This document shows, piece by piece, positions 53,030-60,934 of a stretch of DNA of 64,000 nt (within the stretch, counting starts at the first letter, position 1; each line of letters opens with the position of its first letter). Location: assembly GCF_011765625.1 (NCBI RefSeq), contig NZ_CP050314.1, positions 167,479 through 231,478 of the forward strand, read 5' to 3'. This DNA is from Shewanella aestuarii. Its GTDB lineage: Bacteria > Pseudomonadota > Gammaproteobacteria > Enterobacterales > Shewanellaceae. Both the position numbers and the translations under genes were made by a program. The notes beneath the pieces are model-generated. The model had not been told where the DNA came from and did no database searches. It saw nothing but the letters and a program-made list of their open reading frames with translations.

Positions 53030-53055
53030 GGCGAGTTTTTTATTAAAAACCCGCC
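53030..53055 (-). terminator. Hairpin after PRTRC parB
   Basis: GGCGAGTTTTT at 53030 pairs with AAAAACCCGCC ending at 53055. It lies just beyond the ParB stop (53063) on the minus strand and probably ends that transcript. Confidence 0.65.
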
Positions 53056-53062
53056 AGTTTTA

Positions 53063-54784
53063 TTACTTGATAAGGGCTATATATTCTTTAGGTGCAAAAC
53101 CAGACCAATCGAAATCAAATTTCAAAATGGTATCAATTAATGTGGCTTTACCTTTGCCTGTCAGCTTGGCAAACTCGCCAGATTTTGCAGCATCAAAAGC
53201 GGCTTCAAATCCCGATTCGACACAAAGCACTTTGATACCGTCAATTGTGTACTGGGATAAAATCTCTTTGGTGGGCATCCATTTCTTAATAGCTGCATCC
53301 AACGAGTTTTCGCAATCAGGTAACAATGAGATCATCATATCGGTGAAATTAAGGCTGTCGTCACTTTGTTTGGTTGAGAGATGCAGCGTGACATTCGCAA
53401 TTTCAGCCATTAATGTGGCTTCATCCAATGCTATTGCCGATTTAAGCACTTGAGAAAAATGTGCTGTTGATGATAGCTCGGAGACTAGCGGTTTATAACC
53501 CGATGCAATTCCACGTAAAGCAGCATAAGTCATTGCAGACTGAAAATGTGGGTTAGGCATGAGTAATTCTGCGCCAACATTGCGTAACACACGTTTGTTT
53601 GTCTCGACTACCTTGCTAGACACACTGCAATTAACTGCCTTTTTGGTTTTCGCCACTTTTGGCTTAACAGTTGAGGTAGAATTGATTGTGTCTGCGTGTG
53701 TATGACTATCATCAAGGGGAATAGCGTCCGATCCTACTTCTTCAATATGTGGTGTTTCTGGCTCTGGCTCAGATAATGCCTTAACGCAATTGTTATAGCA
53801 GATGGCATCAATACATTGATTTGTATAGGTCGTACCGAGGCTGCGGCCAAGACGGTCATCAATCAAAGCAACTCGTTTTTCACAAGTCATGCAACCAGAA
53901 TTAAATTGTTCTTCACCAACACTTGCACTGTCTACAGTGTTTCTATCTTCTTGTGCAACTTGCTGAATAAGCAGCACAGTGCCGTATTGATCTGCTAGTT
54001 CATCTTTTCTCACTTCAAGCCATTCGTTTGTTTTTTCTTTAAAGCAAGTCAATTTTGAACATGCTGCCTTATGGTCATCCAGTCCAAATAATCCAGATTG
54101 TGCGGCACTGTTATGAGGACAGGTATTGCATTCTGAGGTATCAAATTTTGCAAGAGAAAGTAACTGTTGACCTTTGCTGGCTCGTTCTCTTAAATATGCA
54201 ACCGTCCATTTTTCAGCTATGACTTTGGCTAACGTACCTTGCTGTAATTTTTCGCTAAAAGGCGCTAGTAACAGGGCATGACCTACAGTGATAGCACCCG
54301 AACCCACAGCTTCAAGTACCTGACTTGTACAGCGTAGAATTTCAATGCGCTCATTCACTTTTCGCATAGGCCAAACTAAACGGTCTGCAATAGCTTGACG
54401 ATCACCATTATAAAAAGCTGATAGCTGTTGAACCGCTTTACATTCATCAATGATAGAGAGGTCATCACGACAAAGGTTTTCTTCTATTTGATGCTCTAAT
54501 GCCTCTGCATCACTGAGTATTTTTACAAAAGCGGGAATACTGTCTAAACCCAACTCAGTTGATGCTTCAAGACGACCATAACCCGCAATAACTTCAAATT
54601 TATCATCAGATGGGCGAACCAAAATAGGTTGAATTACACCACGAGTTTTAATGCTGTTGAGTAATTCTTGGTATTTTTCAGAATTGCGCTTGTTGCGACA
54701 ATTTCCAAAGGGTAGGGGAAGGATTGATGATAAAGGGATCATCATATTTGTTTGTGTTAATTCTACTGAAGTCATTGCGTTCAT
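53063..54784 (-). CDS. PRTRC system ParB family protein
   Basis: The ATG at 54784 with AAGGTGAG upstream is preferred over the GTG at 54793. The product has 573 residues. The N-terminal ParB/Srx domain is clear (IPLSSILPLPFGNCRNKRNS, then GVIQPILVRPSDDKFEVIAG YGRLEA), followed by IEENLCRDDLSIIDECKAVQ and an HTH. A Cys-rich central region (CNTCPHN, CSKLTCF, GCMTCEK, CIDAICYNNC) is typical for the PRTRC ParB relative and may bind zinc or iron. It is distinct from the partition ParB at 57.4 kb. Promoter box AGTTGCC at 54853-54859. Confidence 0.9.
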   Translation of the reverse strand: MNAMTSVELTQTNMMIPLSSILPLPFGNCRNKRNSEKYQELLNSIKTRGVIQPILVRPSDDKFEVIAGYGRLEASTELGLDSIPAFVKILSDAEALEHQIEENLCRDDLSIIDECKAVQQLSAFYNGDRQAIADRLVWPMRKVNERIEILRCTSQVLEAVGSGAITVGHALLLAPFSEKLQQGTLAKVIAEKWTVAYLRERASKGQQLLSLAKFDTSECNTCPHNSAAQSGLFGLDDHKAACSKLTCFKEKTNEWLEVRKDELADQYGTVLLIQQVAQEDRNTVDSASVGEEQFNSGCMTCEKRVALIDDRLGRSLGTTYTNQCIDAICYNNCVKALSEPEPETPHIEEVGSDAIPLDDSHTHADTINSTSTVKPKVAKTKKAVNCSVSSKVVETNKRVLRNVGAELLMPNPHFQSAMTYAALRGIASGYKPLVSELSSTAHFSQVLKSAIALDEATLMAEIANVTLHLSTKQSDDSLNFTDMMISLLPDCENSLDAAIKKWMPTKEILSQYTIDGIKVLCVESGFEAAFDAAKSGEFAKLTGKGKATLIDTILKFDFDWSGFAPKEYIALIK

Positions 54785-54852
54785 AATGCTCACCTTTTTT
54801 TGAATGTGTGTTGCTGTTAAGTGATTACCAATTTATCCCACACCTCAAATCG

Positions 54853-54859
54853 GGCAACT
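54853..54859 (-). promoter_or_regulatory. PRTRC-type promoter box (parB relative)
   Basis: AGTTGCC on the minus strand, with TAAATT about 17 bp downstream. Other single boxes without the 19-bp element are at 40436-40442, 41350-41356, 47481-47487, 47886-47894 (variant) and 52072-52078, each 25-60 bp before a minus-strand start. Confidence 0.65.
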
Positions 54860-54866
54860 GCCCAAA

Positions 54867-55300
54867 CTAAAGGCTTTCAAGCTGCTTAACGGCAAAGGCT
54901 TTGCCATTTTTCAGGTACAACATTGAGCAACTTTTTATAGGCTGGTTATCCGCTATTCTGTAAAAGCAATCACGTTCAAATGGTTTATACGTAATAGATT
55001 CCAATGTGTTGTCGCAACAATGGGCATCTAAAGATTTAATCGCACCAATTGAAAATGCGTGGACGTTACGTGTTTTCTCACATTATATTCACGTAAAGCA
55101 CGATCTCTTGATGCTTGGCTGATTTTAAAAGTGACGTTAGTAAGCGTTAAGCATTCGGCATGAGCGACAACCTTACCCGCAAACTGGCCTGTAGTTGCCA
55201 TGATGGAAAATTTTCGATTATTTAGATTTCGATAAACTTTACAAATGTCACCGAGATTAAAATGCCTATTGCGGTAGTAATTAACATTAACCATTGGCAT
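54867..55300 (-). pseudogene. Conserved plasmid protein, frameshifted
   Basis: The first frame from 55300 encodes KVYRNLNNRKFSIMATTGQF, AGKVVAHAECLTLTNVTFKI and RALREYNVRKH, then turns into noise. A one-base shift in the GAGAAAACACG stretch near 55070 restores RNVHAFSIGAIKSLDAHC and YKPFERDCFYRIADNQPIKS CSMLYL, ending at 54867. I recall this pattern (QR.L.E..KNVHAF..G...YNPY....F......PV..A..V.L) from plasmid proteins of about 130-150 residues. Either a real frameshift or a sequencing error in the A run. Confidence 0.6.
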
Positions 55301-55373
55301 TCAACTCATCTTCAATCGCAAAGTAATTGAGCTTTAGTTTATGAGACAGGGATTTTAACGATTTAATTTTTGA

Positions 55374-55517
55374 TTATAATGCGAGTTTTTCAGCAAATGT
55401 ACAAGCTATCATCTGCTTGCGCTTCATGCTTTTGACTTTCCTATCAATACGTTCAATTTGTAGTTGAATGTCATTAACGGTTTTAATTTCATTTCTAATT
55501 GCTTGATATGTCCACAT
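55374..55517 (-). CDS. Very small coiled-coil protein
   Basis: An ATG at 55517 behind GAGGTGAAAACT opens 47 codons: WTYQAIRNEIKTVNDIQLQI then ERIDRKVKSMKRKQ. The heptad pattern suggests a short coiled coil. It lies upstream of the frameshifted 55.3-kb gene and may share its transcript. No family recognised. Confidence 0.5.
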   Translation of the reverse strand: MWTYQAIRNEIKTVNDIQLQIERIDRKVKSMKRKQMIACTFAEKLAL

Positions 55518-55563
55518 AGTTTTCACCTCATTTAAAAAGTTTAATTAGCTTTGCACTAACTGG

Positions 55564-55917
55564 TTATCTCGCAATAGGCGGAGCAGGGTAGAAGTTGGGT
55601 GTGTTATTAACACTATGGGGATAGTGCCTAATCGCACTACGAAGTTGATTGAGCCAGCACAGCATTTGTCTCGATTGACATGGCATCAAAGCCCATTCTG
55701 TAACTAACACATTGGCAAGGTGAGCATGAGTACGTGCTTGATAAGCGAGACAAGAAAGGTGATATACCGCTTCGCAAAGCAACCTTTGGTTGTCATCGGC
55801 ATCAAGGCGCTGAGAGCTGATAAATTCTTGAGCGATATTTCTGTGATGAAATGCTAAGTGTGAAACAGAAATATGATCTATTTTATGGGCTAATGTGTGA
55901 ATGCAGTTCATATTCAT
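55564..55917 (-). CDS. Small plasmid protein of unknown function
   Basis: The 117-residue, His-rich helical product (NMNCIHTLAHKIDHISVSHL) contains LLCEAVYHLSCLAYQARTHA and a Trp-Leu-Asn helix (RQMLCWLNQLRSAIRHYP). It has no signal peptide. Its promoter has the AGTTGCC box (55965-55971) and the 19-bp upstream element (55998-56016), so it is regulated with PRTRC E and ligA. Confidence 0.6.
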   Translation of the reverse strand: MNMNCIHTLAHKIDHISVSHLAFHHRNIAQEFISSQRLDADDNQRLLCEAVYHLSCLAYQARTHAHLANVLVTEWALMPCQSRQMLCWLNQLRSAIRHYPHSVNNTPNFYPAPPIAR

Positions 55918-55964
55918 TAAATGTGATCCGAAATAATAAATATTTTGCTATCAACTTTAAAACT

Positions 55965-56016
55965 GGCAACTCCAATGTGAGGGTGTTAAATCACTATGAA
56001 TTGCGGGGCGCAGGTT
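55965..56016 (-). promoter_or_regulatory. PRTRC-type promoter with upstream element (55.9-kb gene)
   Basis: AGTTGCC at 55971-55965 (minus), AAAATAT at the -10 distance, and GAATTGCGGGGCGCAGGTT (plus-strand reading) 27 bp further upstream. The divergent parA gene begins 230 bp away. Confidence 0.75.
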
Positions 56017-56246
56017 GGAAGGCTTTTGACGGATTTACCGTTTAATAACAATTAGATAGATTGTTTTTGTGTTATATGAATTTTGAGTGTTATTTTTCAT
56101 TGTTAATCTTTGAAAATGGACATCAATTAACATGTTTAACATCATTGACTGTGATAATACACGTTTTTTGCGTTTTAACGCGAAAATTGTGTTGCTGGTG
56201 GTTTTGTGGTGTATTACTATAAGTGCATATCAACAGGAGATATTTT

Positions 56247-57446
56247 ATGGACTTAGCGGATTTTGATTTAATTTCGGGTAGAGCGGATACATATTTAGAT
56301 GGAATTAATAAACACGTAAATGATTACAAGGATGAATTTCGTAAACCTGATTTTCATATGCGATATTCCAAAAAAACCGTTGAGTCTATGCCGTATTTAT
56401 CAAGAAATGCTGTAGAAAAAGCAATGGCTCAACTGGAAGAGGCGGGCTATGAATTTAAACGAAAAGCCAATGGAAATTTAGACTCATTCAGTTTTGAGGA
56501 TGTGATTGCTATCTATGAGCAGCGAAAGGTGCCTAAATATCGTGATCAACATTCAAAAGGATTTGTTGCTTATTTTAATAATTTAAAAGGTGGTGCTGGT
56601 AAAACCTCAGCATGTGTTAATGCTATTCATGCCATTCGTACAGAACCTTCATTAATCCATCAAGACATTCGCGGCCTTGTTATCGACCTTGATCCGCAAG
56701 CAAGTGCAACGATGTTTTTGAAAAGTAATCTATCTGTCGGCGGTCAACCGTTTACAGCTGCAAAAGCGATGTTCAATAAAAATCTAACACGCGAAGAATT
56801 ACTCAGAGATTATGTATTTGAAACTGATGTGCCAGGTGTTTATGTTATTCCAGCTGCGATTGATGATGCATTTTTAACGACATCATGGCTTGAGGAGTGT
56901 GAGGACTCATTGGGTGGCCAAGAACCTCATTCGCTATTAAAAGAAAATATTATCGATAAGTTACAATGTGATTTTGACATCATAACGGTCGATAGTGGCC
57001 CGCACATGGACTATTTTTTGTTAAATGGCATTGTAGCTAGCGATGCGTTAGTGATGCCTTTGCCGCCATCTCCTGTTGATTTTCACAGTTCATTAAAATA
57101 CTTGTCGCAAATGAAAGTGCTAATGCGTTATTTGATGGAGCAAGATATTGATATCGAAGGTAAAGAATTGATTGGATTTATGAATAAATTCAGCCCACAT
57201 ATTCTGCAACATCAAGAATCACTTTCGGGTGCAACTATTTGCCTTGGTGAGAAAATGTTGGATGCGCATATTCCTGAATTATCCGGTTTTCAGCGTTGCG
57301 GTGTAACTCTGGATACTGTTATTTCAGTTGATCCTACTATGTACGATGGTGGCCGAAGTGCGCTCAAATCAGCGCAAGATGCTATTTATGCATTTGCACG
57401 TTCATTTTTTGCACGAACACAGTTAATTAGGAGTCGCCAATCATGA
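56247..57446 (+). CDS. parA: Partition ATPase ParA
   Basis: The ATG at 56247 behind ACAGGAGATATTTT is chosen. The product has 399 residues: an N-terminal DNA-binding part (about 1-105; SRNAVEKAMAQLEEAGYEFK) and a Walker-type ATPase domain with FNNLKGGAGKTSACVN near 110-122, VIDLDPQASATMFL and ITVDSGPHMDYFLL. This is a type Ia ParA, which segregates the plasmid with ParB and represses its own operon. It overlaps parB by four bases. Confidence 0.92.
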   Translation: MDLADFDLISGRADTYLDGINKHVNDYKDEFRKPDFHMRYSKKTVESMPYLSRNAVEKAMAQLEEAGYEFKRKANGNLDSFSFEDVIAIYEQRKVPKYRDQHSKGFVAYFNNLKGGAGKTSACVNAIHAIRTEPSLIHQDIRGLVIDLDPQASATMFLKSNLSVGGQPFTAAKAMFNKNLTREELLRDYVFETDVPGVYVIPAAIDDAFLTTSWLEECEDSLGGQEPHSLLKENIIDKLQCDFDIITVDSGPHMDYFLLNGIVASDALVMPLPPSPVDFHSSLKYLSQMKVLMRYLMEQDIDIEGKELIGFMNKFSPHILQHQESLSGATICLGEKMLDAHIPELSGFQRCGVTLDTVISVDPTMYDGGRSALKSAQDAIYAFARSFFARTQLIRSRQS

Positions 57447-58390
57447 TCGGTGGTAAAAAGCGTAAAATGCCCTCAATAGCCAAAACCATGACTTCAATCA
57501 TGGAGGATACTAAGGCTGCTAGCGCAAATACAATGAATAACTCGGTTGTCTGGACACTGGTTTCAGGTCGAGAAGTTGCTTTTGAAACAATCACTATTGC
57601 TGCTGAAGATGTAGAGCGATTAACCAAAGTACATAAACAAAATAGGCGCTTGCAAAATGAATTAAGAGCTCGCTCATTAGCCAAATCCATTGCTCGTCAG
57701 CAATATTATAGCTGTATTGCGACATTGGTTGATGGCATTTATGAACTCTCTGATGGTTCTCGCAGACGTAGCGCAGCTATTGAGGCTAAACGGCCATTGC
57801 GAGTGATGTATTGCAAAGAAATACTTACAACCGCAGAAGTTAAAGGCTTAATCAAAGAGTTACAAAGTGCAGAAGAGCATTCTCCACGTGATCATGGTGC
57901 CTATTTTGAGTCTTTATTAAATGATGTAGAAAACCCAATGACAAAGGAACAGATCATTGAGGAAGAGGGCATAAGCGAAGCACAATATGAACGATACATG
58001 AGAGCATGGAGCGTACCTCAATTGTTGGTAGATCTTTTTGAGGAACCAAGAGACCTTGGGGATGTAAGTTTTAGAACACTAAAAAAAGTCGCCAATAAAA
58101 TCGGTGACAGTGACGCTTTAAAGAAGTTTGTTGATCAACTTGATATCAAGCCTGGAACTTCATTAAAAGAAGTCATGGCTTACATTGTTGAAGCTGCTGG
58201 TTTAAAAAAGGCTAAAACAAGCGACAAGGCGCGTAAGTTTGTTGATATAGACAAGAATAGGCATGTAAAAATCAAAAAGTCAGGAAAATCAAAGACCATT
58301 TTTGAAGTATCAAATGGTTCTGAAAAAGAAATTGAGGATATTGAGCGTTTAATAGCTGAGTATTATCAAGGTAAGCAGAAAACAAAGTAA
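57443..58390 (+). CDS. parB: Partition protein ParB
   Basis: The 315-residue product has the ParB layout: an N-terminal arm for ParA contact, a ParB/Srx domain with RRLQNELRARSLAKSIARQQ and YELSDGSRRRSAAIEAKRPL, then an HTH region (MTKEQIIEEEGISEAQYERY) and a C-terminal dimer domain. It binds parS and activates ParA. It overlaps parA (ATGA). No parS was identified with certainty; the hairpin at 58398-58440 is one candidate. Confidence 0.9.
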   Translation: MIGGKKRKMPSIAKTMTSIMEDTKAASANTMNNSVVWTLVSGREVAFETITIAAEDVERLTKVHKQNRRLQNELRARSLAKSIARQQYYSCIATLVDGIYELSDGSRRRSAAIEAKRPLRVMYCKEILTTAEVKGLIKELQSAEEHSPRDHGAYFESLLNDVENPMTKEQIIEEEGISEAQYERYMRAWSVPQLLVDLFEEPRDLGDVSFRTLKKVANKIGDSDALKKFVDQLDIKPGTSLKEVMAYIVEAAGLKKAKTSDKARKFVDIDKNRHVKIKKSGKSKTIFEVSNGSEKEIEDIERLIAEYYQGKQKTK

Positions 58391-58397
58391 TTAATCC

Positions 58398-58440
58398 GCG
58401 ATAACGCCCATAAAACCGCCAAGTACCATGGGCTTATCGC
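58398..58440. promoter_or_regulatory. Inverted repeat after parB (possible parS or terminator)
   Basis: GCGATAA-cg-CCCAT near 58398 pairs with ATGGG-c-TTATCGC ending at 58440. It lies 8 bp after the parB stop. There is no T run, and parS is often just downstream of parB, so parS is as likely as a terminator. Confidence 0.5.
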
Positions 58441-58466
58441 TACTAACAGAAAAACGGAGAGAATTT

Positions 58467-58601
58467 ATGTCAGTAAGCGACATATTACAACTTGCTAGCG
58501 GAATTGCAAATCATCAACCTACAAAGTTTCCAGCCATGAAATTTTCAGATTGGGATCTACTTATTCGTTGTATTCGAGAGCAAACTGCTAAAACAGAATA
58601 A
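58467..58601 (+). CDS. Very small protein after parAB
   Basis: An ATG at 58467 behind ACGGAGAGAATTT opens 44 codons: SVSDILQLASGIANHQPTKF, then a Trp-containing end. It is followed within 20 bp by a good terminator, which supports a real gene. No family recognised. Confidence 0.6.
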   Translation: MSVSDILQLASGIANHQPTKFPAMKFSDWDLLIRCIREQTAKTE

Positions 58602-58618
58602 AACAGTGGGAATAAAAA

Positions 58619-58643
58619 GCCCGATACTCCTTTAGTGTCGGGC
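58619..58643 (+). terminator. Terminator after the parAB unit
   Basis: GCCCGATAC pairs with GTGTCGGGC (58620-58642), with A and T runs on either side. Confidence 0.85.
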
Positions 58644-59084
58644 ATTTTGATTTACCAGCGTTCAGGTCTAAGGTGGTCACTGGCATTTATGTTCACAAAG
58701 TTTGATATGGTATAAAAAGTGAGCTTACGTGAATATAGCTCACATAAGTATGTGGAAGTGGCTCTAGCCGAAGCCAGAACCTAGTTTGATTCCATATTGG
58801 ACTGGTAGTTCCAGGTGTGCGTCCGTATTACAGTTTGATAAATCATAAAAGTTTGATCTTTTTATAATATAGTTTGATATTTTGGGCGTATTTTGCAGCC
58901 TGAATCGGGGGAGGATTAACACATTTCTGCCCCATTATTGTTTTGGTTTATCAAATTTGTGTTTTTAATCAGTAGAATTTTCCCAGATACAGCTCATGTG
59001 AAGTCGTGGATATTCATGCGGTAAAAATGAGTTTTGAGATTGGAGTGGTAAGTCGCTTCGGGACAAAAGCGACTTAGGGATTGA
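58644..59084. other. Gene-free region with AGTTTGAT repeats
   Basis: Five exact AGTTTGAT direct repeats lie at 58699, 58783, 58832, 58850 and 58871. A dyad AAGTCGCTT/AAAGCGACTT is at 59050-59075. I see no ORF with a ribosome binding site. This could be a binding region for a partition or replication protein. Confidence 0.55.
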
Positions 59085-59111
59085 AAAACCAGCGCAGGTA
59101 GCACTGGTTTT
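59085..59111. terminator. Terminator of the toxin-antitoxin-chaperone operon
   Basis: AAAACCAG at 59085 pairs with CTGGTTTT ending at 59111, 15 bp after the SecB-like stop. It can work in both directions. Confidence 0.8.
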
Positions 59112-59126
59112 ATAAGAGGTGTTTAG

Positions 59127-59591
59127 CTATTTAGTAAACTGTACAGTAGGGAGGACAACTCTTGGTAGTCTCATGCGTTCACATTGGGAACTTAAGTATT
59201 CGCGCCAGTATGGCCAAACATGATAGCTAGCATTTTTCAACGAGAACTCATCGATGCATTCTTGTTCTAAATGAGCGTTTATTCTATATTCCGCTATAAA
59301 GTCGCTTTCAATAGCGGCTTTGATATTTGGCTCGCTTTCATCATCAGAGAGTACAACCCATCGTGTACCAAGTCGCACGAAGACACGAAGTAGTTCACCG
59401 TCATCTTCAACCTGAATAGTTTCACTCTTATGAACAACGTGCATTTGTTGGATGTGTAGATGTTCCATCTCACTATATGATTTAGTATCAAAGTCATCAG
59501 CACAAAATGATCTTGAATTTTTCTGGTACACATCTTCAATTACTAGATTTTCAATGGCTTTCTGTAATTGGTTACTATTTTTAGTAGCCAT
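59127..59591 (-). CDS. SecB-like chaperone of a TAC system
   Basis: The 154-residue product has the SecB fold signature: beta segments with VFVRLGTRWVVLSDDE, then AAIESDFIAEYRI, LEQECIDEFSLKNASYHVWP, YWREYLSSQCERMRLPRVVL and PTVQF. The last blocks match FCPNALFPYAREVVSDLVSR and FPQLNLAPVNF of SecB. In toxin-antitoxin-chaperone systems such a SecB protects and folds the antitoxin. It overlaps the antitoxin by 11 bases and is last in the operon, the usual TAC order. Confidence 0.82.
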   Translation of the reverse strand: MATKNSNQLQKAIENLVIEDVYQKNSRSFCADDFDTKSYSEMEHLHIQQMHVVHKSETIQVEDDGELLRVFVRLGTRWVVLSDDESEPNIKAAIESDFIAEYRINAHLEQECIDEFSLKNASYHVWPYWREYLSSQCERMRLPRVVLPTVQFTK

Positions 59592-60117
59592 AATTCGCCT
59601 CTAAGCCAAATTCATGTTGGTTCAAAACGTGAGTTCGCTTGATATTTGATTTTTCGTGGAAATTGACCACTGCTACAGTGGTCCAGTCGGCATCGATTTT
59701 GCGCTTAACGCCAGCATCAGCCATTAGTTTATCGAGAGAAGCTGGCACATCACGAGCGATTCTGATTAGTCTATCCATCGCTTCGGATTGCATTACGTCA
59801 TCAGACTCGTATTTTGAAAATGCTACTGGACCACCACCAAATACTTTAGCAGCATCTTCTTGGCTGAAATTCCAGCCTTTACGAAGTTCTCTCACTTCCA
59901 TACCAGTCAAAAGACCTTGAACTTGCTTTTTGAAGGCAATCATTGCACGTTTATTCATGCGAGCATCGGCTGCGGTAGCTTGTTCGCTTCCACAAGCGTC
60001 GCAGGTTGAGAATTGGCTGACAATTTTACCTTCATTACCCATGTGCTCGACATGGATCACTTCCTGCTCAGTGCTCAAGTGGCCTTCTTCACAGATGGGA
60101 CAAATTTTAGTTACCAT
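59581..60117 (-). CDS. MqsA-family antitoxin with C-terminal extension
   Basis: The 178-residue product has the MqsA zinc domain with CPIC (Cys6/9) and CDAC (Cys39/42), the same spacing as E. coli MqsA. An Xre-type HTH follows (RELRKGWNFSQEDAAKVFGG, then SKYESDDVMQSEAMDRLIRI). E. coli MqsA has 131 residues. The extra tail (141-178, DADWTTVAVVNFHEKSNIKR then THVLNQHEFG) is hydrophobic-aromatic, as expected for a chaperone-addiction sequence bound by the SecB encoded next. It starts nine bases after the toxin gene. Confidence 0.87.
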   Translation of the reverse strand: MVTKICPICEEGHLSTEQEVIHVEHMGNEGKIVSQFSTCDACGSEQATAADARMNKRAMIAFKKQVQGLLTGMEVRELRKGWNFSQEDAAKVFGGGPVAFSKYESDDVMQSEAMDRLIRIARDVPASLDKLMADAGVKRKIDADWTTVAVVNFHEKSNIKRTHVLNQHEFGLEANYGY

Positions 60118-60126
60118 TTTTAGCCC

Positions 60127-60555
60127 TTATTGCGAAACATGGCAAGAAACAAGCAAAAGGATCTTACCTGTCTTCCCAATCGCAAATTTTACATAATAGT
60201 CATAGCTAATGTACTTGTGAGAATACTCTGCCCACTCTTCTCTTTGTAGGCGATAGCTATCACAAGCAGCCCAAGGACCTGTTGGTTTTTGTACGCACCA
60301 TTCAGAGTTTAAGTATCGCCCTTGTGCTATCGCTTGTTTTAATAAATCGCTAGTGTCGTCGGTATCCAATGCTAAATTTTGGATATCTTGTATGCATTTT
60401 CGTGTCCATGGAATGGTTGTATTGCCTTCAGATTCAAGAATCTTGAGGACATCTTCTTTATTATACAACGGACCGTCTAAGTTAATGCGTTCTGCTGTTG
60501 TGCCTGTTGGTGGAACCTGATCAAAAGCACTAACGTTGCGCTGATTATTTACCAT
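60127..60555 (-). CDS. MqsR-like mRNA interferase toxin (probable)
   Basis: The 142-residue product precedes the MqsA-family antitoxin. GPLYNKEDVLKILESEG and the end DYYVKFAIGKTGKILLLVSC resemble the MqsR start helix and its last strands (VYLKITVIHDVLIVSFK). The middle part (SEWCVQKPTGPWAACDSYRL) is not MqsR-like, so the match is distant. MqsR is a RelE-fold RNase that cuts mRNA at GCU. Position (first gene of a toxin-antitoxin-SecB operon) supports the call more than the sequence does. Confidence 0.65.
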   Translation of the reverse strand: MVNNQRNVSAFDQVPPTGTTAERINLDGPLYNKEDVLKILESEGNTTIPWTRKCIQDIQNLALDTDDTSDLLKQAIAQGRYLNSEWCVQKPTGPWAACDSYRLQREEWAEYSHKYISYDYYVKFAIGKTGKILLLVSCHVSQ

Positions 60556-60934
60556 TATGGTAAGTTTTTCCAGTTATTTTTATAGTATTTGCATTTTCTA
60601 GTTTTAAAAATGCGACGTTTTCTGCAATTTATCATACATGGCATATCGTACGTAAAGCAATGAAGTCTATTACATGATGACAAAAAATGTACCGTTCGAC
60701 TAAGTCTCACAACTCGTTGAAATCCTTAGTGCATCCCCAATCTCGACACCAAGATACTCAAAAGCGACTTAGGTTATTGTTCACTCTAAATCGTTTATGC
60801 CCCTTTATCATCTAGAGTAAAGATTCTAACCCACTTTAGTCTGCAATATTTTTCGGCCCCCTAACTGCATAGCCATTCAATTTCCTCATCTAAACTTATT
60901 AAGGCCACTTCTAAAGTTAGACTGGAGGTCAATT
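60556..60934. other. Divergent control region between TAC operon and recombinase
   Basis: No gene. It contains the right copy of the 15-bp repeat (60759), the TAC promoter on the minus strand and the recombinase promoter on plus. A spaced dyad CACTCTA/TAGAGT lies near 60782-60820. No clear MqsA operator (palindromic AACCT..AGGTT) was seen. Confidence 0.45.

Larger units (their letters stand above)
59064..60773. repeat. 15-bp direct repeats bracketing the TAC operon
   Basis: CAAAAGCGACTTAGG occurs at 59064-59078 and at 60759-60773, one copy on each side of the three-gene operon. Only these two end positions are repeats; the sequence between is the operon. They could be recombination scars or attachment cores for the module. 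Confidence 0.6.
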
